Shown in pieces: positions 10,501 through 20,656 of a stretch of 27,222 nucleotides of DNA. Under the pieces are notes generated by a model. The model saw only the letters and a list, made by a program, of their open reading frames with translations. It did no database searches and was not told the DNA's origin. How positions within the stretch are numbered: position 1 is the first letter of the stretch; each line of letters begins with the position of its first letter. A program made the position numbers and the translations under genes. The stretch comes from Chara braunii (Eukaryota; Streptophyta; Charophyceae; Charales; Characeae), in the NCBI GenBank assembly GCA_003427395.1, contig BFEA01000055.1:2048107-2075328 (forward strand). Direction: 5' to 3'.

Positions 10501-11810
10501 ATGTAAGGATGTCACGGTAATACAACGACGCATATTCATACAACTTGGTTAGTTCCTTGACTTTGGGCGCATTGACATCAAAGGGGTGACATAATTCCTT
10601 AATTGGGGAGGAGGTCTTATACGGGAGCAATTTGTCAAATGACTCTTTAGTCATTCTATCAAAATCTGCCACTCCTTTAATCTGGAAACTTTCCGCCTAG
10701 ATCTCGGAGTGTTTCTGTTGCATGCCATCCCATTCTGTGAGGAGTCGGGTCTGTTCCTTGCCCCAAATCACGACAGAAACAGGGTGAACTTCCATGCGTA
10801 ATCACTGCAGAAACAGGGTGAACTTCCATGCGTTGTTCGACATATATAATTTTTTATATGATTTCCTCATCTTGTTTTTTCCTTCCACCTGCCAGAACTT
10901 GAGAGTATACACTAAGTAGGTTTGAAAAAAGGTTCTTGCCTGCATCCCACCATTCCCCTAATGAGGGATAGTGAGATTTCACTAGGGAGCATTATGCTCA
11001 AAATATTTTTGCCCAATCAACTAGGCCTTTATCCTCCAAATTCCAAGTATTAAAACGAAACAGACCTTTGCCCCTACTCACAGACTGTGTATGGACCGCC
11101 ATCCACATTGGTTTATGGTCCGAAAGGTAGTGAGACTCTTCTCCAATCTTATCAATCAACTCTCAAGCGTTCTCATAGCATAAGAAAAAATCCAAACGGT
11201 GTCGAACTTGAATATAACCCACTCTCTGTCGGAAGTTAGAGACCCACGTATATTCGGCTTGATCCGGGTGAGTCAGACGATACGGGTCAATAAGCTTAAA
11301 GTCATTCATGACGTTCGTCAGGGCAATTTTATCTTAGCCTGTGTGACCGCCATAATTGGACTTGGAAATATCTAATGAGATATTTCAATCTCCAACTATG
11401 ATGCGCACATCTCTTTTAGGAATGATTAAAAGCAGTTCCTCGACAAAAAAGACTCTATCGTTGATCTCAACTGGTGCATAGACAAATACAATGACCCATG
11501 ATTTGTTATCCATGGTAACTTTAATCCAAGCCCACCGGCCCTGCATGTCGGCATAATAATATAGAATTTCTAGTTCCAGGGATCTATGAACAAGGATAGC
11601 AACCCCCCGTCTGGTAGTTTGCGCAAGTGACCATAATTGGGGGCCGTCCCACCAATTCCTGAGCCCATTAATTCTATCTTCTCTGAGTTTGTTTTCTTAA
11701 AGACAAACGATCTGACACTTGCTATCATGGATCCAAGACTTGAGACAACTTTTTTTGAATTTACCAGCTTCGTTACACAAACCTCTAACATTCCACGTAA
11801 CCAATTTCAT
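7563..11810 (-). pseudogene. LINE ORF2 remnant: APE endonuclease, reverse transcriptase, zf-RVT
   Basis: ORF2 would nick target DNA and reverse-transcribe LINE RNA there. It starts at an ATG (11810-11808) reading MKLVTWNVRGL, the usual APE N-terminus. Then come a broken QE-like site (a stop before ENK), RRGVAILV, VYAP, VGD-stop-N in place of GDxN, YTWVSN, LDFFL and SDHKPM (about 11090). The RT part has GKTPGCDGLP (about 10340), AAFSRGRSIFDN, motif A LLLDLEKACDRV, and WQACPLAPLLFAL in place of RQGCPLSP. LVGN stands where the catalytic F/YADD should be, so the active site is gone. INWHKS marks the thumb start. Segment 8099-7563 resembles the zf-RVT C-terminus (MWWDC, then IWQERIDKVF), with one in-frame stop at 7758. 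Confidence 0.87.
10774..10833. repeat. 34-bp tandem duplication inside the LINE
   Basis: A perfect 26-bp segment beginning CAGAAACAGGGTG occurs at 10774-10799 and again at 10808-10833. It is a small local duplication after insertion, between the APE and RT regions. Confidence 0.95.
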
Positions 11811-11811
11811 T

Positions 11812-12461
11812 TTATGCATTCCCAGACATGGGTGCCCTATGTTGGATGCGGGGAACTTGAGCAGAGGCTTCTCCTAGGAAAGGTTGAGAGTCGACAAACC
11901 AGGGTGCAGTAAGCGCCCTTCTCATAAATGTTGATGCTAGGTGCTTGTCTTTCGGAAGCTTGGCATCGAGGTCTACAAAAAATTCCTCAGATCTCATCGG
12001 CAACGCCGAAAATCGGCGGAGTTAAATATCCAAGACAATGGACACAACTTGAGACCTTCACCTTCTAATACCTCTAACTGACCAGGGACTAACCGCACAT
12101 CAACAACAAGGTCGAAAAACTTCAATTTCGTTCCTTAATTGGTCAGATGATCCATCATGAATCGAGGCATAGTCAAATATGGGATCAAAGAGAATAGGAA
12201 TTTATCTCGAATTGTGAGACGAATAAATGGTGCCAAAGCAGCCGACATCGATACATCAGGAGAGGAGAGAGTAGTAAGGTTATATGACCCATCTGCCCCC
12301 GCCCAGGCTATAAACCAACAGGAATTCCGTGCAATGACCACGAAGAGGGGGAGCACACTTACCTTCATGTTGTCGGCTTGTCCCCTACCCAACGAGACCT
12401 CGATACGCCGTCTCGTCGTTTTTGTGCCTGGTGTGACGAAGATTGTGGCTTGGAAAAACAT
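11812..12461 (-). pseudogene. LINE ORF1 remnant
   Basis: Upstream of ORF2, one - strand frame runs from 12461 through a stop near 12135 to about 12005, with segments such as FFDLVVDVRLVPGQLEVLEG. It then shifts frame into RSEEFFVDLDAKLPKDKHLA and ends at a TAA (11814-11812). That stop lies one nucleotide before the ORF2 ATG, the tight spacing expected for reinitiation in bicistronic LINEs. No CCHC knuckle or RRM is recognised, so ORF1 identity rests on position and coding character. Confidence 0.5.
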
Positions 12462-12540
12462 AGTTTTGTGTTTTCACATACTCCGCAGCCTGGAAAAGTC
12501 TCACGAGAGGATTCAGCGTTGCAATTGTGTGCCAACTCTA

Positions 12541-13483
12541 TAGGGTGACGGTAGGGGGGAAAGCATGTCGTTCATGGGAAAGTCTTGGTAAAGCTTCACG
12601 GGAGGCCCCAACTAATAGCGATCAAGAGTGCCACGAAAACAAAAGGAAAAACAAAGAGAACAAAAACAAAATAAATGAGTGTTAACGGAGACAGACAATG
12701 ATTGGCTCAACTGATTTCCAAAGGGTTTCCCAAGGGCATTTTGTTTTTCGCGGTGGAGTCCCCGCAAAACTACTTTCCAACTTTCCAAAATTCTTTGCCC
12801 CGTTTTTTTTGGTAGGACGGTTCTTCCATTCTTTTTCTTGTGGGGTCCACCCCTTAGTTGTGAGTTGGTGAAAATTCCTTATTCTCTCGCAACTTTAGGC
12901 CCAAAGTGCTTTTAGGTTCTTGGGTTTGTTCATGGTTGGCTGTTTGGAGTGACGGGTTTGGAATGTCGGAGTATGTCTTAGTAATTAGGGTTTTTCTCTT
13001 TTTCATCCCTCTCATGATGGGAGAATCGCATTTAAGTTAGGCTTTGCCACCAATGGGGCCTTGACTTCCCTCACGACGATTGTTAGTAATAATGATTGTA
13101 ATTTTTTGTGCCATTCGTTTGTGGTATAGTCTGTTGTTTTGGTTCAATGGTTAGGTCTGTTTTTTTAATCTTAGAAATATTGGTAGTCGCTTTGTTATTT
13201 TCCTCTCCTTTTTGAGTTTTTCTTTCAGATAATAGTTTAATTGCTCTTGATAGTTGGTTGGTTCGTTTTTTCTGTTACTCTAGGGTTTGAGGCGATTCGT
13301 AGTCCTGTTTTGGGGCTTGACCATTGATGTCTTGCTCGAAAACAAGATCATCTACTTTTTGTAAGGGACGCCGGACCCGTTTCCTGGCTTTATAATGAGT
13401 TAAAAAAAAAATCAGAAAAACGATGTATATAATAAGCTATTATCCTAAAAAAAAAACATACGACTTGGGGGGTCAAGCGACCG
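12541..13483. other. Non-genic stretch
   Basis: No gene or clear repeat is recognised. The segment is T/G-rich with several short homopolymers. It may include LINE 5' sequence at its left edge. The ACTTTCC-type words around 12770 repeat locally. Confidence 0.4.
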
Positions 13484-14096
13484 ACCTTCTTACCTCGAAA
13501 AAAACATACGTACCTTGTATACGAATACAACGTACAAGGTATGTTGTATTCGAATACAACGTACAACATTAGGTAACAAGTTTTATGACACAACTTTCCA
13601 TAAGCCTTTAGTACCACCATTGTTTTTTTTTTTTAATCTCAAATTTGATTGGGGATATTAACAACACCCTCAAACAAAAGTTGTTTGCTATTAAAAAAAA
13701 ATTGCTTGCATTGAAATTGTGTACAACACTTTTTTTTTAATATTTTATTTTATTGCTTTTTTTAATTGAAATTATAAAAAAACAGTAAATAGAATGTCTC
13801 TGCCGTAAAAAATACATTTATCCACGTTTTTATTTTTTTCTCAAATTTGGTTGTGAATTTCGAGAAGACCCTCAAGCAAAAGTTGTTTGAACTGCGTTGT
13901 TGTTTAACTTTAAAAAAAAAAAATCAAAATTGAAAAATTTTGAATACAATATACGTATGTTGTATTCAAATACAACGTATGTACGTTGTATTTTACCATA
14001 CGTTATATTAAAAAAAAAAAAAAAAATTAAAAAAAATTCAATTTTCGAAATTAATTTGAATAGTACGTATGTACATTTTTTTCGGGGTAAGAAGGT
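13484..14096. mobile_element. AT-rich foldback structure with internal palindromes
   Basis: ACCTTCTTACCTCG...CATACGTAC (13484-13514) and its inverted partner GTACGTATG...CGGGGTAAGAAGGT (14063-14096) form terminal arms of about 30 bp. The interior carries an 18-bp perfect palindrome (GTTGTATTCGAATACAAC, 13543-13560), related palindromic words near 13960-13990, and a diverged internal direct repeat. It looks like a small non-autonomous foldback element. There is no second copy in the window to confirm boundaries. Confidence 0.55.
13637..13889. repeat. Direct repeat of about 52 bp, period about 201 bp
   Basis: TCTCAAATTTGATT...AAGTTGTTTG (13637-13688) recurs diverged as TCTCAAATTTGGTT...AAGTTGTTTG (13839-13889), inside the foldback structure. 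Confidence 0.75.
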
Positions 14097-14160
14097 AACT
14101 AAGTTGGTAACACTTGCAAGTAATTCAGGAGGTCTTGTGTTCAATCCCTACTGGCCTCGT
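14079..14160 (+). other. tRNA-like patch, possible SINE head
   Basis: TAACTAAGTTGGTAAC resembles a tRNA D-arm/A box and GTGTTCAATCCC resembles a T-arm/B box, at roughly tRNA spacing. The anticodon and T stems pair poorly and no usable anticodon loop is present. It is therefore a decayed tRNA-derived sequence at best, perhaps a SINE promoter. It overlaps the right arm of the foldback structure. Confidence 0.35.
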
Positions 14161-14689
14161 GTACCTTCCAGGGCATGTTTGACGCCCGCCACCTAGAGAT
14201 AGACCATTGGATTTGCCAATCGACATTGAGCAGAATCTGTTGATGTTCGTCGAGGAGGGGACATGAGGGGAGGCATAAAGGTTGGTTATGTTGGCATAGT
14301 TCCTGATGCTATAGGCTATCCCCTGGACGGTATCCCCTACTTGCAAGTTGGGAGCAGACCCATCATATTCTCTCGTAAACACGGTTCTAGATATTATGGG
14401 GTTCCCCACATTACTATAATTAGAAGTAGTGGTAGGTAGGTAGTGTGTCATGACACCTCTCAAAACAGCTCTAGCACATTGTTGTGTTGGTTCAGCCGAT
14501 CAGTTCATTATCAAAAACATTGATAAACCGATTTATTTGTGCATTTTGTACTTTGCCTCTGCAAAGATGTAGCGCACTGTTGAAATGAAGTTGTTTGCCA
14601 CTTGGTTGTCTATCTCGGAATGCCGCCCTGTTGAACACTTGCTTTTTCGCCCTCCTTTCCTCCTCCGCTTCCCCATTTTGCTCATTCAT
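14125..14689 (-). pseudogene. Unrecognised frameshifted coding remnant
   Basis: Two - strand open segments, 14689-14492 (rich in Arg/Lys/Glu at its start, then HFNSALHLCRGKVQNAQ) and 14463-14125 (VMTHYLPTTTSNYSNVG, NLQVGDTVQGIAYSIRN), abut and can be joined by one +1 shift near 14480. Open frames extend upstream of 14689 in a basic stretch. Composition looks protein-like, but I do not recognise a family. It could be a fragment of a mobile-element ORF or a lost host gene. Confidence 0.35.
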
Positions 14690-15566
14690 CTTTGCGTCCT
14701 TCTTCCCTCTACTTCCCGTTTTACTATTCCTTCTAAGTCGTCCTCTCTCCTATTTCTTTATTTCCCCATCTTTTTTATGTACTCTCTAACGTCGAATAAG
14801 GATCAGTTTGAAAACCTATGTAGATCAACAAACAAAAGTACAAAAAACTTACGCCGAAACAAATTCGCAAAGGAACAATGTCAATAACCTTTTTTAATAA
14901 AGCCAATAACAATCGAAGATAAAATTTGATGGCGGCAAACCTCTTTGGTCATAACAGGCCAAAAACAACTAACTCTTACACAACAGTGAATTATACCACA
15001 TAATATTACAAACAAGTCTTCACCACTAAGAATTGGCATTGGGGGGGAAAAAAATGGAATAAGCCCGAATTACACTTTTGTAAAATTAAAATGCCACATT
15101 ATTGTAAGTTCAAAAATATAAACTAAAAATGTAACTAGCTCTTACAAAATATATACTACCATATCTCACATAGAAAATAAAAAAAACTCTGAGTCTGAAA
15201 TATTTTTCGAAGACATCATTGTCAAAATACTGAAAACTGTTGAATTGATATCTATTGGAATATGTGTAGGCAATACATTATAAGTTATAACAGTAATGAG
15301 ACAACGGGTGACCACACCTTTTACAAGAAAAAAAGACAAAGCAAAAATATATAATAAAAAATAATCGAATAAGTTTGTTCGCTCCCCCAAACAAGATGGT
15401 GGTCAAAGCATTTAAGGATTAAACAGGGTTTAAGCCGCATATATAGAACCTCATCCCTAAGGATCAAATAGGGTTCATATCGCAAAGCAATATACAAAAC
15501 AATATTCGTATTGTAAACAATATCCTTATTGTAAACAAAATCATCAAATATGCCCATTCAATAAAA
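14690..15566. other. AT-rich non-genic stretch
   Basis: No gene is recognised. Short open frames here are low-complexity. Two short related words, CAATATTCGTATTGTAAAC and CAATATCCTTATTGTAAAC, sit in tandem near 15501-15538. Confidence 0.45.
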
Positions 15567-15851
15567 GTGGAAGTAATTGTTTTGTTTATTGATTTATTAA
15601 AAACATACGACCATGTAGGCCGAAACCTTATTGATTTCTACTTATTAAAAATAAACTTCGGCCTTAAATTAAAACATCGGGCCTGTAGGTTGTACCTATC
15701 ATTAACAACAAACATTCGCCTAAATATGCATCCCTCCCCACATTTTTTCTTGCAAATGTTTTTGAGGCGAATGAGTCCAATAGCCCTTTTTTCGATGATG
15801 CTGGTTCCAGAGACTTTGTCCTCCTTCATAAGATTAAACCAAACCATTTAA
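15567..15851 (+). pseudogene. Non-LTR reverse transcriptase fragment
   Basis: The 94-residue open segment contains VLFIDLLKTYDHVGRNLIDF, which matches the motif A region of LINE-type RTs (F-I/L-D-L-x-K-x-Y/F-D-x-V). KINFGLKLKHRACRLYLSLT follows, like the helix after motif A. Nothing matching motif B or the YADD box follows, and no partner domains lie around it. It is a short scrap of a second retroelement, on the opposite strand from the LINE at 7.5-12.5 kb. Confidence 0.55.
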
Positions 15852-15868
15852 CAAATGCTTATTAAAAA

Positions 15869-16440
15869 ACTGTCAATCCACAAGATACCAGCCATCTCTT
15901 TATTTGTATATAATTTCATAACGCTGATCAAGATCTCACAAAATGTTATGTCAACACTGATAGAGACTATTCACTTTTATTCCATGGTAGTCGATATGAA
16001 AGTATGAAGGAGAATTAAACCAAAGGATGATGGTTACATCCGAGAAGGTTTCCCTCCTCCGAGGAACGATAAGTTAAACAGAAAACAAAAGAGGAAACAA
16101 TAGAAGTCACTAAAGTAAGACCCGTGACCCTGAGATCTCCCAAGGAACAATCGAGCATATATTTATTCCAAAATTATCAATCCACAAGAAACTTGTCACC
16201 TCTCTATTTGTATACGATCTAACAATGTTGATCAAGGTCTCACCAGCTATGCCACTACTTGCAAACACCATCCACTTTTTTTCTTCATTGCAATCGATAT
16301 AAATGTATGTTGGGGAACTCAATCAAAGGATAATGGTTATGCTCGGGAGGGTTCCCCCCCCCAAAGGAACCAGAAGTTAAATAGAAAGCAAAGAAGAAGT
16401 ATCCGTCACTCGGGATTTTCTCAAGGATCATGACCATACG
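15869..16440. repeat. 304-bp tandem duplication
   Basis: TCAATCCACAAGA at 15873 recurs at 16177. The match continues with many substitutions (ATTTGTATA..., GATCAAG.TCTCAC, GGATAATGGTTA, AGTTAAA.AGAAA.CAAA) through about 16170 and 16440. It is an old tandem duplication, non-coding. Confidence 0.8.
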
Positions 16441-16720
16441 TTCGTGCAAATAACATTACAAAAAATGATTGATTGGAAACGCTTACTCTCGTCTTTAATA
16501 TGTAAAGTCTTGGTAATCAACAACACTATTTTAAATGTCATATGACATAAAAAAACCTTCTACTCACTTGATCCTAAACATAACGCATATGCATTTATTG
16601 AAGTTTTCGAAAAAAATCGATGATTCAAATAAGATGTGTATGCGTTGTATAATAATCAATTGGTTAATAACAAGAAGGTATTGTTTTACATTTTTTCTGT
16701 TTACTTTTTCTTGCTCTCTG

Positions 16721-16756
<36 letters not shown>

Positions 16757-17316
16757 TGCAATAGGTGCACACTACATTATGAAATTATTGTTGTATGGGG
16801 TGAAGGTTGCATTCATATTGGTTGTGTGATCGTCTACTACAATTTTAATTTATTTTAGTTTTGAGTTAGTGAAATAATTATTTTCTTCACACATCATTTT
16901 TGTTCTTATTCCCTCTCATTTTTTATCCTTCTACTCCCTCATTTCTCCTTCCTCCTTGTCTTTTTTCTATTGTTCCTCTCATTTTAACAACAATTTCATC
17001 AAAACAAACATATTATATTTTTGAACGAATTTGAAACCTCACAAATTAGCCCGATTTATGTGAAAATTTCAAACTTTTGAGGGTCCGGTGTCCTTAAAAT
17101 GTTGGACCTGTTGGATGTATCTAGACTTAGCTTGCATCCGGGGAGTACGACATTTTCAGAATGCCATACCCCCAGAAGATGAGAATATCGACCTAGATCA
17201 GACCAATTTATAAATTTTCAATTTCGTTCAAAAAATAAAATATGTCAATTTTGACAAAATTGTTTATTTTTGTTCCTTTCATCAATAGACTGGTCTCACA
17301 TCCAGACCATTGCGGT
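16441..17316. other. Non-genic stretch with poly-T tract
   Basis: A 31-nt T run lies at 16724-16754. No gene is recognised. A short perfect inverted repeat, CAATTTTGACAAAATTG, occurs near 17248. Confidence 0.5.
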
Positions 17317-17421
17317 TTACCAATATGTATGAAAGATTTTTGTGATTTTCAATGCTCGCATGAAAAGTATGTTGCCTTCTAGGTGAAAGTTTCTCAGTCC
17401 CACGCCTCCTTGCCCTACATG
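17317..17421 (-). pseudogene. LINE C-terminal scrap
   Basis: The - strand reads GQGGVGLRNFHLEGNILFM followed by RALKITKIFHTYW and a stop. This resembles the GGLGL-x-x-NxxL block that follows the RT domain in plant LINEs. It is only 34 residues with no flanking support. Confidence 0.4.
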
Positions 17422-17949
17422 GTGATAATTATCTCTTTAACATACAATAGTTGCAAGCTCTATTTTGAGTGTTCCTTCATGACATACTTTTAACGTTATA
17501 CAGTAGACTGAAATTGTGGAGGTGTTGCCACCTCAAACACACATAGAATGACAATAGGGGGGATGTGTGGCGCATTATTCTGAGAGAAAAATAAATGTCA
17601 TATATCGAAGTTGATGCATAACACTTACCTCTCCAAGAGAAACATTTTCCTCCTCCGCCCCTTTTCTCTCACTTTCTCTCACTTATATAAAATAAAGATA
17701 GAGAGGGTGGCATGTTGCCATAAGAGGGAGACAAAAACGGTAGGTAGGGAGTGTCATTCATTCAATTTGACTCGCACGTGATCTCCATCTCCACCTGGGT
17801 GGTGGTCTTTTTTGTGGTGTTCCCCGCCTCAACAACCTTCGTCATCGTGTTTTCCATCTTGGCGGTGCGCTCGTCTTCATCGATCTCGATTGAAGTAGCC
17901 GCGTTCGTCACCTGGTAGTCCGCAACGCCTAGCAAAGTGAAGTGGGTGC

Positions 17950-18004
<55 letters not shown>

Positions 18005-18360
18005 AAAAAAAAAAAAACAGGAGCAGAATCCCTGATTGTGATCGTCATTGCCGAAGTCAGGTTTGGTTTTTTATTATCGTTATACTGACAATCACGTCGG
18101 TATTTGTGTCCGTCGTCATGCTCGTCTTAATCGTGGTTGTTGTGTGGCTCGCTTTTGTTTCCTTCCTTATGTTGTGGTTGTTTATCTCATTCGAGGTGTC
18201 CATTCGACTGACCGAGTGCACTCTAGTTGGTAGGTTTGCTGCGTGCCTTTAGTACAGTGCTTGCTGCTTCTGCGTTTTTTTCGACCATGATCTTCTTGGT
18301 GCCAATTATTGCTCATCTCGCGTGGTATCTCTCCTCCCTATGGTGAACGAACCTGGCTAA
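17422..18360. other. Non-genic stretch with AG microsatellite
   Basis: The only clear feature is (AG)n at 17951-18000 followed by an A run to 18017. The surrounding sequence is GC-richer than the rest of the window. A short + strand open frame (18048-18233) has no recognised motif. Confidence 0.5.
17951..18017. repeat. (AG)n followed by poly-A
   Basis: A run of about 25 AG/GA units is followed by 17 A. Confidence 0.95.
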
Positions 18361-18522
18361 GTCCTTGACCAAGTGCATTTACGCAATGAGTATAGGAACG
18401 AGTTAGAGAGGAATGCTGACCTGTGTTTGAACCTACCCACACCCGAAGCTGAGCTCCACTCTTTACGTGACAACGTATCTTTTCAGACTCTGGCGGAAGA
18501 CTCGTTGTCATATTGTCAGTAG
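18361..18522 (+). pseudogene. Short coding-like segment
   Basis: A 53-codon open stretch between stops reads like a charged helical peptide (HLRNEYRNELERNADL, then LPTPEAELHSLRDNVS). It has no start codon of its own and no recognised domain. It could be an exon or a fragment of a mobile-element ORF. Confidence 0.25.
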
Positions 18523-20360
18523 AGGGCACATCTACCGTGGACATACGGGTAGATTTATTCTCCTTTTACGTAATTCATGATAATAGTCACCTGTGCTGGG
18601 CTAATGTACCTGGTCGTTTTGTAGCAAAATGTGCATGTTCGTTACATGAAGGGTGGGCAGGGAGAAAAACAGTAAGGAAGTGGGCAGGGAGAAAAATAAG
18701 GAGGTAAAGGAGAAGGAAGAAAGCGAGGAAGGAGAAGAAGACCGCAGATGACGAAGAAGGGAACGGGGGAAGCAATGAAGACATCAGAGAAACGGATTAA
18801 GGAGTAGGGGAGAGGATAAGCGGTGATGAAGAAACTTACTGAGGTTGGATGGCGAGGGAAGTAAGACGGGCGGAGGGAAGAACTGAAGGCCGATTCTGAA
18901 GGTCCTACTCGCCATTTTACTATATGTGTGAGGGCTTTCTTCCCCGGTGTGATGTTCCCGATTGACAGTGGTGACCATATTTGTTATCAGTCAGGCAGTC
19001 GTCGTTTCATGTCGAGGGCTACATTGATTTTGTTGGTCGTCATCATCAACGCCGTGGTTGTGCTGCATATCCGACAAGAGGTTTCCTCACGGCGATCGTG
19101 TTTCCCCTTCTTACGGGCGGGGCCTTACATCCCGGCTTTGAAGGCATCACTGCGAATCCGTTGTGGGAGCGGCGGGCGCAGCTGGTGAGCGTGCGACTAG
19201 CGGCGTATTCTTCTATGGAGATACGCTTCCGCTTTATATATTGGGTGGGTGGTGTGGCAGAGTCTACAGTTACTCCCTCTGGAAGCCATGCACGTTTGAG
19301 TATTATATCAACTATCATTCGTCTAAAGGTCTCAGTACCACTCCGAGTCAGATAATCGTGGTGATTCTAGAGCTAGTAAGTGTGCCATATCCCGACTTCT
19401 CAAAGAGGTAAAGAGGGGTTGGTCTAGGCTTGCCCGTTGTTGTGGGGAAGATGAATTGAAGTGTGGTTGGGCCTGGTCGAGAACCTACAATTGAACGCTG
19501 CAGTCGTCTCTAACGGGCCACGTTTGTTTGCTGACTAAACTATAGGATAGTTGGGGCTGTTGGACAGCTATTGCGGTAGATTGGAGAAACAGCCATTGTT
19601 TCTCGTTCGTACTACGACTACCTTGGTGTGCTTGGTTGCACAATTGTTGTGCGATTGTTACTACGACGACCTTATTTGCAGCTGTATTGCTGTTGCTATT
19701 TACTAAAGTCCTATTGCTACTTTATTAGGGGTCGAACTGCTGTTTCTACCATGTTTTACTGTGGAGAGTCGTGTTTTTGCTGGTACCCTTTTTGCTCATT
19801 GCTGCGTTTCTTACATCTACAAGGTGTATTGTTGAGAGCACTGGCAGTGTTGAGACACTTCTGTTTTGGAATTGTGCACATGCACAGTACTTTACTGTTA
19901 TGCACGATACTTTGTGAAGTTTTTGCCGTGTTCATCGTGCTTTTGAATAGAGCACGGAAGGGTTGAACTTTATTCGAACACGATATTAAGAGGTTGAGTA
20001 GCAGCGTTTTGATTGGGAGAGGCGACATTACATTTCGAAAGGTCACCAAGTTCTGCGTAAGGGGGTCTTTGCTGCCATTTAAAGGATCATCAGAAAGTCA
20101 CCACTCTGCGTTTGGTCACAGGTTGACCGGTCCACGATATTTTGATCATCATTGCGGGGCCCTCAGGAGACTGAAGGTATCAAGGCCCTCTCTTGTGAGT
20201 TGTCTATCCCGTTCTTGTATCTTGAGCGTCTGAAACCCCTCCTTCTGCCCTTCTTACGCTAAGTCTAGTATGAGGTTACGAGAGGAAGGTGGCATGTGCG
20301 ATTGCAACTCGTAGGACTGCATCAAGACTCTGTGGGGAGTTTGTCCACCCATTGTAGAAG
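18523..20360. other. Unassigned, GC-richer stretch
   Basis: No gene is recognised on either strand. 18650-18790 is purine-rich, with an imperfect duplication of GTGGGCAGGGAGAAAAA (18652 and 18680). Overlapping open frames at 18928-19411 on both strands show no motif, and none is clearly better than the others. Confidence 0.4.
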
Positions 20361-20396
20361 CTCTGCCGGAACTCAGGAGGAGTTCTGGAGGCAGAG
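20361..20396. other. Two-part stem-loop upstream of the hairpin array
   Basis: CTCTGCC (20361-20367) pairs with GGCAGAG (20390-20396). Inside, GAACTC pairs with GAGTTC around a 5-nt loop, giving 13 bp in 36 nt with one small internal loop. Confidence 0.75.
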
Positions 20397-20656
20397 AACT
20401 GAGTGGTAACTCCTTGATCCCTTCTATAATCCCTGCTAAAACCCTTATTTGTACATCTCTCTATGGTTGATTGATTATGAGTGCATGTATTCCTACTGTT
20501 TTTTTTTTTTCATTTTCTGGACTTAACTCAAACGAAAATAAAGGGACACGTACATAAACTTCAACTTTATTCTTTATTTTTGTCTGAAGGTCAGAGTGAA
20601 AGAAAGATAATGGAAGAAATGTGGTTTTGACTGAGGTTGTTGGGTCAACAAAAAAG

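Larger units (their letters stand above)
7563..12461 (-). mobile_element. L1-type non-LTR retrotransposon (LINE), decayed
   Basis: On the - strand the order is ORF1 remnant (12461-11812), APE endonuclease, reverse transcriptase and a zf-RVT-like C-terminus. This is the standard bicistronic plant L1 layout, with no RNase H seen. Premature stops and frameshifts are frequent and the RT active site is lost. The 5' end is not defined. The 3' end may lie at the poly-T run at 6372-6400, beyond the inserted foldback element. Confidence 0.88.

Noticed and set aside
13872-14196. Lys/Phe-rich ORFs on both strands
   Set aside because: They translate poly-A/T runs of the foldback structure.
18928-19411. 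Overlapping ORFs of 82-124 residues on both strands
   Set aside because: No domain is recognised and no frame is favoured; GC-richer sequence gives long chance frames.
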